The position numbers and the translations under genes are program-made. A DNA stretch of 8,436 nt from Clostridia bacterium. Lineage in GTDB: Bacteria > Bacillota > Clostridia > Oscillospirales > RGIG577. Location of the stretch: the NCBI GenBank assembly GCA_017419325.1, contig JAFOLN010000231.1:1-8436 (forward strand), in the 5' to 3' direction. Shown here one piece after another: positions 1 to 6,564 of the stretch. How positions within the stretch are numbered: position 1 is the first letter of the stretch; every line of letters begins with the position of its first letter. The notes beneath the pieces were generated by a model. It was not told the origin of the DNA, searched no databases, and saw only the letters and a list, made by a program, of their open reading frames with translations.

Positions 1-1488
1 CAGGGGAGTGAGCATTGCCTGGCTGCCCGAGCCCGCGTAAAGAGATGAGGGTATCTTGTCGTAGCCGTAGATGCGGGCTACCTCCTCCGCGATATCCGCC
101 CAATGCGCCACGTCTGCTCGGAATGTGGGAACGTATATGTCGTCGCCCTCTACTTTGAAGTCGAGCCTCTCAAGCGACTTCACCATGTCCTCGCGGGGGA
201 TGTCGGAGCCTAAGAAGCGGTTTATCTTGTCCGCATCAAGCTTTACCGTCACGGTCGTCTTCTCAACGCCGCAGCAGTCTATGGTGCCCGAAACCACCTT
301 GCCCGCGCCGAACTCCTCAATAAGCGCGCAGGCGCGCTCTATCGCAAGGGCGCACATATGGGGGTCAAGACCCTTTTCAAAGCGGGATGAAGCCTCGCTT
401 CGAAGGCCCAGCGCCTTTGACGTGGTGCGTATGGAGTGGCCGTTAAAGTTTGCGGCCTCGAATACTATCGTAGTCGTGTCGTCGTTTATTCCGCTGTGCT
501 CGCCGCCCATAATGCCGGCAACGGCAACGGGCTTACGAGCGTCGCATATAACGAGCATATCGGAGGTGAGGCTGCGCTCTATGTCGTCGAGGGTGACTAT
601 CTTTTCGCCTTCCTCTGCGTTTCTTACTATGATGTGGCTTCCGCCTATAAGCCTGTGGTCGAATGCGTGCATCGGGATGCCCATTTCAAGCATTACATAG
701 TTCGTTATGTCAACTATATTGTTGATGGGGCGCACGCCGGCCATCATAAGGCGCTTCTGTATATATGCGGGGGAGGGCGCTATGCGCACGTCCTTTACCA
801 CCTTCAGCATATATCTGGGGCAGAGGTCGAAATTCTTTACCTCCGCGGAGATGTAGTTTTCTATCTTGTCATTCGCGTCGGGCGTATATTTTAAGCTCGG
901 CATCTTAAAGGGACGCTCGAACGTGGCCGCCGCCTCGCGGCCTATGCCCGTCATGCAGAGGCAGTCAGGGCGGTTCGGCGTTATCTCAAATTCCACGATG
1001 ACCTCATCGAGACCGAGAGCCGTCTTTGCGTCCTGTCCTACGGTGTAGGAGTCGTCAAGTATGAGGATGCCGTCCTCGATGGCGCCGGGGAAGTCGTCAA
1101 CGCTCAGCTCAAGCTCGCCCACGGAGCAGAGCATGCCGAAGGACTCAACGCCGCGCATCTTGCTCTTCTTTATGGACTTTCCGCCGGGGAGCTTCGCTCC
1201 GTCCAGCGCTGCGGGAACGATGTTGCCCTCGCTCACGTTAGTTGCGCCCGTGATTATCTGAACCGGCTCGCCCTTGCCCACGTCCATGCTGCATATAACG
1301 AGCTTGTCGGCGTTAGGATGCTTCTCTATCTTTAATATCTTTGCTATAACAACGTTCTGTATGGAGTCGCCCGTCGATTCAAAGGACTCCACCTTCGAGC
1401 CCGACATGGTCATGGCCTCGCAGAACTCGCGCGCTTCTATATCTGTAACCTGTACGTAATCATTTATCCAGCTTAACGGTGTTTTCAT
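1..1488 (-). CDS. pheT: Phenylalanine--tRNA ligase beta subunit, 3' part cut by window edge
   Basis: This is the beta subunit of the cytoplasmic alpha2-beta2 enzyme that charges tRNA-Phe. It reads from ATG at 1488 through 496 codons with no stop to the left edge; the family is near 800 residues, so about 300 C-terminal residues (catalytic-like and FDX-ACB anticodon-binding domains) lie outside. Visible in order are an N-terminal part starting MKTPLSWINDYV, an OB-fold tRNA-binding domain at about 40-150 (HPNADKL, QIITGATNV, GMLCSVGEL), ITPNRPDCL at 171-179, a B3/B4 editing-type domain at about 210-385 (NNIVDITNYVMLEMG, PMHAFD, AVAGIMGG, SEASSRFEKGLDP), and a B5 domain at about 405-480 ending IAEEVARIYGYDKIP. 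A GGGAGGT ribosome site sits 8 nt before the ATG. The start is 18 bp past the pheS stop, so the two genes form one operon under the T-box. The identification is secure. Confidence 0.97.
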   Translation of the reverse strand, partial: MKTPLSWINDYVQVTDIEAREFCEAMTMSGSKVESFESTGDSIQNVVIAKILKIEKHPNADKLVICSMDVGKGEPVQIITGATNVSEGNIVPAALDGAKLPGGKSIKKSKMRGVESFGMLCSVGELELSVDDFPGAIEDGILILDDSYTVGQDAKTALGLDEVIVEFEITPNRPDCLCMTGIGREAAATFERPFKMPSLKYTPDANDKIENYISAEVKNFDLCPRYMLKVVKDVRIAPSPAYIQKRLMMAGVRPINNIVDITNYVMLEMGIPMHAFDHRLIGGSHIIVRNAEEGEKIVTLDDIERSLTSDMLVICDARKPVAVAGIMGGEHSGINDDTTTIVFEAANFNGHSIRTTSKALGLRSEASSRFEKGLDPHMCALAIERACALIEEFGAGKVVSGTIDCCGVEKTTVTVKLDADKINRFLGSDIPREDMVKSLERLDFKVEGDDIYVPTFRADVAHWADIAEEVARIYGYDKIPSSLYAGSGSQAMLTPL

Positions 1489-1506
1489 GCTGCACTACCT
1501 CCCAAA

Positions 1507-2526
1507 TTAAAACTGATTCAAAAATCTCAGATCGTTTTCGTAGAAAAGCCTCAGGTCGTTTATGTTGAACTTTCTCATAACGATACGCTCAAGACCGATG
1601 CCGAAGGCAAATCCCGAATATTCCTCCGGGTCGAGGCCGCAGTTCTTAAGCACGTTGGGATGCACCATGCCGCTGCCCAGTATCTCTATCCAGCCTTCGT
1701 TCTTGCAAAGGGAGCAGCCCTTGCCGCCGCAGGCGAAGCAGCGTATATCCATCTCGGCCGACGGCTCCGTGAAGGGGAAGTTGTGGGGTCTGAACCTTAC
1801 GGCCGTATCGTCGCCGTAAAGCGACTTTGCGAAAACCTCGAGGGTGCCTTTAAGGTCCGCCATGGTAACGCCCTTGTCCACAACGAGGCCCTCTATCTGA
1901 TGGAACACGGGGGAATGGGTAGCGTCCACGGCGTCGGAGCGGTAAACGCGGCCGGGAGCTATTATCTTTATGGGCGGCTTCATGTTCTCCATCGTGCGTA
2001 TCTGAACGGGCGAGGTCTGAGTGCGAAGCACTATGCTGTCCGTTATATAGAACGTGTCCGCAACATCGCGGGACGGATGATCCGCCGGAATGTTCAGAGC
2101 GTCGAAGTTATAGTATGTATACTCGATCTCGGGGCCCGTCGCTATGGAGAAGCCCATGCCGAGGAATATGTCGTAAAGCTCGTCAAGCACCTGGGTCAAG
2201 GGGTTTTTCTTGCCAACCGAATGAACGCGGCCCGGCATGGTCACGTCAATGGTCTCAGACTTTAAGCGCTGCTCTATAAGGAGCGCGGACAGCTTTTCCT
2301 TCTTTTCCTCAATGTCCGCCTCTATCTTTGCGCGCACCTCGTTGGCTATCTTGCCCATAGCGGGACGCTCCTCGGCGGAAAGCTGACCCATCTGGCGAAG
2401 TATCGCCGTAAGCTCGCCCTTTTTGCCGAGATAACTTACGCGGATATTCTCAAGCTCAGCCGGCGTTGTTACTTTTTCAAGATCGGCTTTTACCTTCTCA
2501 TGCATGCCAAGAAGTTTTTCTTTCAT
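1507..2526 (-). CDS. pheS: Phenylalanine--tRNA ligase alpha subunit
   Basis: This is the catalytic alpha subunit, which makes phenylalanyl-adenylate and transfers Phe to tRNA-Phe. It has 339 residues, the normal size. An N-terminal basic/acidic helical region at about 1-90 fits the tRNA-contacting coiled coil. The class II core follows: motif 1 region at 124-155 (GFSIATGPEIE, NIPADHPSRD), RTQTSPVQIRTM at 168-179, motif 2 at 192-212 (GRVYRSDAVDATHSPVFHQ), HNFPFTEPSAEMD at 248-260, and motif 3 at 305-316 (GFAFGIGLERIV). A four-cysteine patch, C263, C266, C271 and C274 (CFACGGKGCSLC), precedes GWIEILGSGMVHPNVL, as in many Firmicute PheS proteins. The ATG has a GAGGTG ribosome site 8 nt upstream. 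Expression should depend on uncharged tRNA-Phe through the T-box just upstream. The identification is secure. Confidence 0.98.
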   Translation of the reverse strand: MKEKLLGMHEKVKADLEKVTTPAELENIRVSYLGKKGELTAILRQMGQLSAEERPAMGKIANEVRAKIEADIEEKKEKLSALLIEQRLKSETIDVTMPGRVHSVGKKNPLTQVLDELYDIFLGMGFSIATGPEIEYTYYNFDALNIPADHPSRDVADTFYITDSIVLRTQTSPVQIRTMENMKPPIKIIAPGRVYRSDAVDATHSPVFHQIEGLVVDKGVTMADLKGTLEVFAKSLYGDDTAVRFRPHNFPFTEPSAEMDIRCFACGGKGCSLCKNEGWIEILGSGMVHPNVLKNCGLDPEEYSGFAFGIGLERIVMRKFNINDLRLFYENDLRFLNQF

Positions 2527-2569
2527 ATTGCTTTCACCTCAAAAATAATTAAATATTTATTTGTAAATT

Positions 2570-2601
2570 AAAAAATCCCCATGCGATATATCGCATAGGG
2601 G
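2570..2601 (-). terminator. T-box regulated intrinsic terminator
   Basis: On the minus strand CCCC, a bulged T, a 16-nt perfect palindrome (ATGCGATATATCGCAT) and GGGG form one stem, followed by A and a run of six T. The 5' CCCC arm is shared with the antiterminator that pairs with AGGG of the T-box, so the two structures exclude each other. The hairpin ends about 45 nt before the pheS start codon. Confidence 0.93.
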
Positions 2602-2842
2602 CGCATGATATGCGCGGTACCACCCTAATTTTCGCGCTTCGGCGAAATCTCAGTCGTCTCATAAAGACTCCGCCTTAACGCGGCGGATACGGCCCGACCT
2701 ACTTGAAACGCTCGTTCAGAGGGGCGACTCAGGCATGAAATTTCACAAAAGCCGCGGAAAAACGCTCTCAGCCCCGGACGTTTTTTCTCTTGACCGCAAA
2801 AATGCTTCCGCTTATATGTGCCGTCACAGTCGATACATTATC
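2570..2842 (-). ncRNA. T-box riboswitch leader, Phe-specific
   Basis: This untranslated leader of about 273 nt lies between the pheST promoter and pheS. The canonical T-box AGGGTGGTACCGCG is at 2626-2613 on the minus strand. Its UGGU bulge would pair with an ACCA tRNA end, consistent with the A discriminator of tRNA-Phe. The 3' strand of stem I reads GTGAAATTTCATGCCTGAGT, which places a UUC (Phe) specifier at about 2739-2737 beside the usual GAA and CTGAG elements. Stem III is CCGCC/GGCGG at 2686-2682 and 2674-2670. Downstream, the CCCT near 2600 can pair either with the AGGG of the T-box (antiterminator) or with GGGG at 2580-2577 (terminator). Uncharged tRNA-Phe would therefore favour readthrough into pheST. 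The class is certain. The specifier position is read by eye from context, and the adjacent UUU is also a Phe codon. Confidence 0.96.
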
Positions 2843-2848
2843 TACAAT

Positions 2849-2877
2849 ATAATACTATTCTTTCTTTGGGTTGTCAA
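2849..2877 (-). promoter_or_regulatory. Promoter of pheST
   Basis: On the minus strand a perfect -35 TTGACA (2877-2872) is followed after 17 bp by a -10 TATTAT (2854-2849). Transcription should start near 2842, just ahead of stem I of the T-box. It matches the housekeeping sigma consensus at 11 of 12 bases. Confidence 0.85.
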
Positions 2878-2878
2878 T

Positions 2879-2907
2879 AAAAAAAGCGGCGCCGCGTTTC
2901 TTTTTTT
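2879..2907. other. Palindrome between A- and T-tracts in divergent promoter region
   Basis: A run of seven A (2879-2885) leads into the perfect 10-bp palindrome GCGGCGCCGC (2886-2895), then GTTTC and seven T (2901-2907). It lies between the back-to-back -35 boxes of the pheST and acpS promoters. The A-run directly adjoins the pheST -35 element and could act as an UP-type element. The palindrome could be a protein site or chance. It has no loop, so it would make a poor terminator hairpin. The role is unknown. Confidence 0.35.
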
Positions 2908-2923
2908 GGGCGCGGACTTAAAT

Positions 2924-2952
2924 TTGACGAACACGCGATTGTATGATAAAAT
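2924..2952 (+). promoter_or_regulatory. Promoter of the acpS-nnr row
   Basis: The -35 TTGACG (2924-2929) and -10 TAAAAT (2947-2952) are separated by 17 bp. The predicted start is near 2959, giving a 5' leader of about 58 nt before acpS. It is divergent from the pheST promoter, with 46 bp between the two -35 boxes. Confidence 0.75.
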
Positions 2953-2968
2953 AATATGAAATTTATAA

Positions 2969-3005
2969 ACCGCATTTACATAATTCCCGGAATGCGGTCT
3001 TTTTC
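2969..3005 (+). promoter_or_regulatory. Leader hairpin with U-run in front of acpS
   Basis: ACCGCATT (2969-2976) pairs perfectly with AATGCGGT (2991-2998) across a 14-nt loop and is followed by CTTTTT, the usual layout of an intrinsic terminator. It starts about 10 nt after the predicted transcription start and ends next to the acpS ribosome site. It may be an attenuator, a 5' stabilising stem-loop, or a terminator for stray transcripts. The pairing is visible; the role is inference. Confidence 0.5.
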
Positions 3006-3016
3006 GGAGGAAGCTT

Positions 3017-3394
3017 ATGATTATCGGCGTCGGCATCGATCTTGTTGACATAGAAAGAGTGGCAAGGCTCATTGAAGACCCGCGTTTTCTTAATAAGGTC
3101 TACTCCGAATCGGAGCAGAAGTATATAAAGGCGCAGGGGAAGGGCGCGGCACAAAGCGCGGCGGCGATGTTCGCGGCAAAGGAGGCCTTTTCAAAGGCGC
3201 TGGGCACGGGCTTTCGCGGTATGGCGCTTTCGTCCGTGACGGTTGAGCACAACGAGCTCGGCGCGCCGTATCTTGTGCTTTCGGGACGCGCCGGGGAGGC
3301 GGCCGAAAAGCTTTGCGCCGAGTTTTTTTTAAGCTTGACACATACCGATACCGCGGCCGGAGCCGTGGTTGTAGCACAAAAGAAGGACAGATAA
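3017..3394 (+). CDS. acpS: Holo-[acyl-carrier-protein] synthase
   Basis: AcpS transfers 4'-phosphopantetheine from coenzyme A to the serine of apo-ACP, activating it for fatty acid synthesis in the cytoplasm. The protein has 125 residues, the usual size. It begins MIIGVGIDLVDIERV, with the metal-binding Asp at position 8. The second signature FAAKEAFSKALGTG follows at 52-65, with E56 and K60 in the expected places. The C-terminal SLTHTDTAAGAVVV at 106-119 is the usual last strand motif. The ATG at 3017 follows GGAGG with a 6-nt gap. It is the first gene of the rightward row; its stop lies 15 bp before nnr, so the two are almost certainly co-transcribed. The acpS-nnr-alr neighbourhood is common in Firmicutes. 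The call is secure. Confidence 0.97.
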   Translation: MIIGVGIDLVDIERVARLIEDPRFLNKVYSESEQKYIKAQGKGAAQSAAAMFAAKEAFSKALGTGFRGMALSSVTVEHNELGAPYLVLSGRAGEAAEKLCAEFFLSLTHTDTAAGAVVVAQKKDR

Positions 3395-3409
3395 GAGGGA
3401 GGCGTTCTT

Positions 3410-4948
3410 ATGTACGTTGTAAGTCGGGCACAGATGAGAAAAATTGAGGGCGACGTCATGTTAAGCGGCAGGCTTTCCGGCTTCGACCTTATGCAGAACG
3501 CGGCTTCGGGCGTTCTTGACACAATAATGGAGCATTTCAACTCCGACGTAAGGACAAAGCCGATGGTCATATTCTGCGGCAGCGGCAACAATGCGGGCGA
3601 CGGCTACGTCATCGCATACATGCTGTGGGAACGCGGAGCGAAGATAACGGTCGTGAGCGTGTCCGACCCGGCGAAGCTCACGGGCGACGCGAAGCGGGCA
3701 TACGAGCTTTACTGCCTTACGGGCATGGGCACATATTCCGTCTCCGAAATGAATAATAAATTCCCGAAAAACTGCGTCTGCATTGTGGACGCCATATTCG
3801 GCACGGGCTTAAACAAGCCCCTTGCGGGCGACCATCTTACGGCGGTGGAAATGATAAACGAATCCCCCGCGTATACAGTGGCGGTGGATCTGCCCAGCGG
3901 CATAAACGCAGACACGGGGCAGATAATGGGCGGCGCTGTCCGCGCCGACCTTACGGTTACGTTCGCGTTCAAAAAGATATGCCATGTGACCTATCCCTGC
4001 ATCGACATGATGGGCAGGCTCGTTATAGCGGATATCGGCATAAAACGCTCCGACGTCGACGCAGGCGCGATGAAGATATACGAAACGGACGACAGGCTTA
4101 TCGACAAGATAATACGTCCGAGAGAGAAGAATACAAACAAGGGCGACTACGGCAGGCTTCTTATCATAGCGGGCTCAAAGGGCATGGCGGGCGCTGCGGT
4201 GCTCGCGTCAAGAGCGTCGCTTCGAAGCGGCGCGGGGCTCGTTACACTTGCTCTGCCCGAATCGGCATATCCCGTGGCGGCGCCGAATATAATTGAAACG
4301 ATAACGATGCCACTTGCGGAAAACGCGGAGGGCCGTATCTCAAAAGAAAACGGCGACAGTCTCATCGAGAAGGCAAAAACGCAGTCCGCCGTGCTTATCG
4401 GATGCGGCATGGGCGACTGCGAGGACACGCGGGAAAACGTGAGAAACATCGTGCGAAACGCGGGCAAGCCTGTTGTAATCGACGCCGACGGACTCAACGC
4501 GCTTTCCGGCGATATCGACATACTTAAAAATAAGTCCTCCGATGTAATACTTACGCCCCATCCGAAGGAGTTTTCGCGCCTTTGCGGGCTTACCGTGGAG
4601 GAGGTGGAGGCCGACCGCGTAGGCAGCGCAAGAAGATTCGCCGCCGAATACGGCGTCACCGTCGTTTTAAAGGGCGCGCGCACCGTTGTGGCGTCTCCCG
4701 AGGGCATGATTTATATAAACTCCACCGGAAACCCCGGCATGGCCACCGCGGGAAGCGGCGACGTGCTTGCGGGCATTATCTCATCCTTCTGTGCGCAGGG
4801 GATAAGGCCGCTTGCGGCGGCGGTGGCCGGAGCGTTCATCCACGGACGCGCGGGCGACATAGCCGCGTCGCATCTGGGCGAATATGCGCTTATAGCATCG
4901 GATATAACGAACAATCTGCCCAAGGCTCTGATTAAATACGACAAATGA
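3410..4948 (+). CDS. nnr: Bifunctional NAD(P)H-hydrate epimerase / ADP-dependent dehydratase
   Basis: This fused repair enzyme has 512 residues. The N-terminal YjeF_N domain (about 1-215) epimerises R-NAD(P)HX to the S form. The C-terminal ribokinase-like domain (about 225-508) dehydrates S-NAD(P)HX back to NAD(P)H using ADP. N-terminal landmarks are GSGNNAGDGY (57-66), DAIFGTGLNKPL (127-138) and VDLPSGINADTG (159-170). C-terminal landmarks are NKGDYGRLLIIAGSKGMAGA (243-262), GCGMG (331-335), VIDADGLNAL (356-365), LTPHPKEFSRL (381-391), VLKGARTVV (419-427) and TAGSGDVLAG (446-455), in which D451 is the expected catalytic Asp. The GAGGGAGG ribosome site is 8 nt before the ATG. The fusion is the normal bacterial arrangement and no key motif is missing. 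It follows acpS by 15 bp. Confidence 0.97.
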   Translation: MYVVSRAQMRKIEGDVMLSGRLSGFDLMQNAASGVLDTIMEHFNSDVRTKPMVIFCGSGNNAGDGYVIAYMLWERGAKITVVSVSDPAKLTGDAKRAYELYCLTGMGTYSVSEMNNKFPKNCVCIVDAIFGTGLNKPLAGDHLTAVEMINESPAYTVAVDLPSGINADTGQIMGGAVRADLTVTFAFKKICHVTYPCIDMMGRLVIADIGIKRSDVDAGAMKIYETDDRLIDKIIRPREKNTNKGDYGRLLIIAGSKGMAGAAVLASRASLRSGAGLVTLALPESAYPVAAPNIIETITMPLAENAEGRISKENGDSLIEKAKTQSAVLIGCGMGDCEDTRENVRNIVRNAGKPVVIDADGLNALSGDIDILKNKSSDVILTPHPKEFSRLCGLTVEEVEADRVGSARRFAAEYGVTVVLKGARTVVASPEGMIYINSTGNPGMATAGSGDVLAGIISSFCAQGIRPLAAAVAGAFIHGRAGDIAASHLGEYALIASDITNNLPKALIKYDK

Positions 4949-4967
4949 GATCGTTTCGGTCTATAAT
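4938..4967 (+). promoter_or_regulatory. Probable promoter of alr
   Basis: A perfect -10 TATAAT (4962-4967) has a weak -35 ACGACA (4938-4943) 18 bp upstream, inside the last codons and stop of nnr. The predicted start near 4974 leaves a leader of only about 20 nt before the alr ATG. The -10 is convincing but the -35 is poor, so alr may be driven both from here and by readthrough. Confidence 0.5.
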
Positions 4968-4993
4968 ATAAGGTTTAGAAGGTAAATATTTTT

Positions 4994-6196
4994 ATGAAGC
5001 ATAAAAATTCATTTTTAAAGCGCGTCTGGGCCGATGTAAGCCTCGACGACATAAAGCATAATTACAGCGTTATAAGAAAGCTCACTTCGCCGGGAACGAA
5101 GATAATGGCCATCGTAAAGGCCGACGGCTACGGCCACGGCGCGGTGCAGACGTCGCGCGTGCTGTCCGATATGGGCGCCGACCTGTTCGGCGTATCGAAT
5201 CTCGACGAGGCGCGCCAGCTCCGCCACGGCGGCATAACCGCACCGATACTTATTTTAGGCTATACGCCCTACGAATGCGCGCCGGAGCTTATCGAATACG
5301 ACATAATGCAGACCGTATATACATATGACGCCGCAAAGAAGTTCTCCGACGCGGCCGAATGGCTGGGGAAGAAGCTTACCGTGCATTTAAAGCTTGACAC
5401 GGGCATGAGCAGGCTCGGCATGATGTATCAGGACAAATCGAGGGACATGGGAGCGATAGACGAAGCCCAGCGTATATACGCCCTTCCGGGGCTTCTGTTC
5501 GACGGCATATTCACGCATTTTGCCGTGGCCGACGAGGACCCGTCGTTTACGCGCCGCCAGTTCGAGCTCTTCATGTACTTCTGCGACACGCTTGAGAGCC
5601 GCGGCATAAACGTGGGGCTTCGCCACTGCTGCAACAGCGCGGGGCTTATGAATTATCCCGATATGCACCTTGACATAGTGCGCCCCGGCATCATCCTTTA
5701 CGGTCTGCCGCCGGACAACAAGCTGGAATCGATAGAAAAGTACGATCTTCGCCCCGCAATGGAGCTTAAGACCGCCATATCTTATATAAAGGAGATAGAG
5801 GAAAACACCCCCGTAAGCTACGGCCGCATATATACCGCGCCCAAAAAGGTACGTCTGGCCACGCTGCCCATAGGCTATGCCGACGGCTTTTCGCGCATAT
5901 TCTCAAACGGCGCGGATGTGCTTATAAACGGCTGCAGCGCAAGCGTTGTGGGGCGCGTGTGCATGGATCAGTGCATGGTGGACGTTTCAAACATAAAGGA
6001 CGTGAGCACTTCGAGCATCGTCACCATCTTCGGCCACGACGGCGACCACTTCATCTCCGCCTGCAAGATAGCGGAATACCTTGGCACCATCGGCTATGAG
6101 GTGATATGCCAGATAGGAAAGCGCGTGCCGCGTGTATACATCTTAAACGGCCGCGAAGCCGGGTACCTTAATTACATTGAGGGCGGCATTAACTGA
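4994..6196 (+). CDS. alr: Alanine racemase
   Basis: This PLP enzyme interconverts L- and D-alanine and supplies D-Ala for peptidoglycan. It has 400 residues, slightly long for the family through a short lysine-rich start (MKHKNSFLKR) before the conserved VWADVSLDDIKHNY. The PLP lysine is K42 in AIVKADGYGHGA (39-50). R140 lies in HLKLDTGMSRLG, the phosphate-contact region HCCNSAGLMN is at 211-220, DIVRPGIILYG is at 227-237, and the second catalytic base is Y276 in VSYGR. LPIGYADGFSR (291-301) and GRVCMDQCMVD (320-330) complete the C-terminal domain. The ribosome site is weak: AGAAGG is about 11 nt before the ATG, with an A/T-rich spacer. No terminator follows, so readthrough into the toxin-antitoxin genes is likely. 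The alr-endoAI-endoA order matches that of Bacillus subtilis. Confidence 0.97.
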   Translation: MKHKNSFLKRVWADVSLDDIKHNYSVIRKLTSPGTKIMAIVKADGYGHGAVQTSRVLSDMGADLFGVSNLDEARQLRHGGITAPILILGYTPYECAPELIEYDIMQTVYTYDAAKKFSDAAEWLGKKLTVHLKLDTGMSRLGMMYQDKSRDMGAIDEAQRIYALPGLLFDGIFTHFAVADEDPSFTRRQFELFMYFCDTLESRGINVGLRHCCNSAGLMNYPDMHLDIVRPGIILYGLPPDNKLESIEKYDLRPAMELKTAISYIKEIEENTPVSYGRIYTAPKKVRLATLPIGYADGFSRIFSNGADVLINGCSASVVGRVCMDQCMVDVSNIKDVSTSSIVTIFGHDGDHFISACKIAEYLGTIGYEVICQIGKRVPRVYILNGREAGYLNYIEGGIN

Positions 6197-6198
6197 CA

Positions 6199-6227
6199 TT
6201 GACGGCGATATCGATATTATGTATACT
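6199..6227 (+). promoter_or_regulatory. Promoter of the toxin-antitoxin operon
   Basis: The -35 TTGACG (6199-6204) and -10 TATACT (6222-6227) lie 17 bp apart, directly after the alr stop codon. The start should be near 6234. An imperfect hairpin (CGGC..ATAT / ATATGCCG, 6237-6258) sits at the very 5' end of the predicted transcript. Autorepression by the antitoxin-toxin complex is common for such modules, but no operator is certain here. Confidence 0.7.
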
Positions 6228-6286
6228 TATTTACAGCGGCACATATATTCATATGCCGTAATATAATATATCGGAGGCGCTTCCTG

Positions 6287-6559
6287 ATGGATGAAAAAGT
6301 AAGGATCGTTTTAAGTTTGACCGGGGAAACCATGTCGGCGGCAAGGGATCTTGCTTGTGAGCTTGGGCTTACAGCGGAGGAAGTCATGGAGCTTTTGATA
6401 GAACGTTCTCTCTTTGAAAAAAAATTATCCAATCATGAAAAAAACATGATTAAAGGGTACGCATATATGGGTACAATAAATACACAGATGGCCGAAGAGG
6501 CCGTTGCCTTCGATAACGAAGCGCAGCTTTCATCGGAGGAGTATTTAGCCGGAGTGTGA
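6287..6559 (+). CDS. MazE/EndoAI-type antitoxin (ribbon-helix-helix-like)
   Basis: This 90-residue protein is encoded directly upstream of, and overlapping toward, a MazF-family toxin, which marks it as the cognate antitoxin. The N-terminus VRIVLSLTGETMSAARDLACE (about 5-25) has the strand-then-helix look of a ribbon-helix-helix DNA-binding domain, but lacks the Arg-rich second helix (RSELI-like) usual in EndoAI proteins; here it is TAEEVMELLIERS. The C-terminal MIKGYAYMGTIN (54-65), the following AEE and the final SSEEYLAG match the toxin-wrapping tail of Firmicute EndoAI antitoxins (GY..M..IN...AEE). GGAGG lies 9 nt before the ATG; a second ATG 4 nt later is out of frame. The role is well supported by position and tail; DNA binding is inferred. 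It could be named ndoAI or mazE, but I leave the symbol blank because of the divergent N-terminus. Confidence 0.85.
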   Translation: MDEKVRIVLSLTGETMSAARDLACELGLTAEEVMELLIERSLFEKKLSNHEKNMIKGYAYMGTINTQMAEEAVAFDNEAQLSSEEYLAGV

Positions 6560-6564
6560 ATATT

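Noticed and set aside
71..1459. Several plus-strand open frames (71-700, 436-894, 866-1048, 1061-1261, 1274-1459)
   Set aside because: They lie antisense to pheT, which translates without a break from 1488 to the edge with clear domain motifs. The plus-strand frames have no ribosome sites or recognisable sequence.
1562..2265. Plus-strand frames antisense to pheS
   Set aside because: They are shadows of a fully conserved pheS; no family features or ribosome sites.
2886..2907. GC palindrome followed by a T-run as an intrinsic terminator
   Set aside because: The palindrome has no loop, so only about three base pairs could form in RNA. No gene ends just upstream on the plus strand.
2735..2959. 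Plus-strand 74-codon frame across the T-box leader and divergent promoters
   Set aside because: It covers stem I of the T-box and both promoters on a non-coding stretch, with no ribosome site.
2842..3154. Minus-strand frames across the acpS promoter and start (2842-3072, 2963-3154)
   Set aside because: They overlap the acpS 5' end and its promoter; the composition looks like antisense and no start signal is visible.
3090..3591. Minus-strand frames over acpS and the start of nnr
   Set aside because: acpS and nnr are both certain on the plus strand; these frames are Pro/Arg/Ser-rich shadows.
4147..4707. Minus-strand 186-codon frame inside nnr, and plus-strand out-of-frame ones at 3979-4296 and 4582-4935
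   Set aside because: They sit within the conserved dehydratase domain; long shadows are expected in GC-rich genes.
5387..5668. Minus-strand frames inside alr
   Set aside because: They are antisense to a complete alanine racemase with all catalytic residues; no start signals.
6556..6558. GTG at 6556 as the toxin start, overlapping the antitoxin stop
   Set aside because: Possible, but GTG 6565 gives the exact family N-terminus, places R25 and T48 at the known positions, and has a better-spaced ribosome site.
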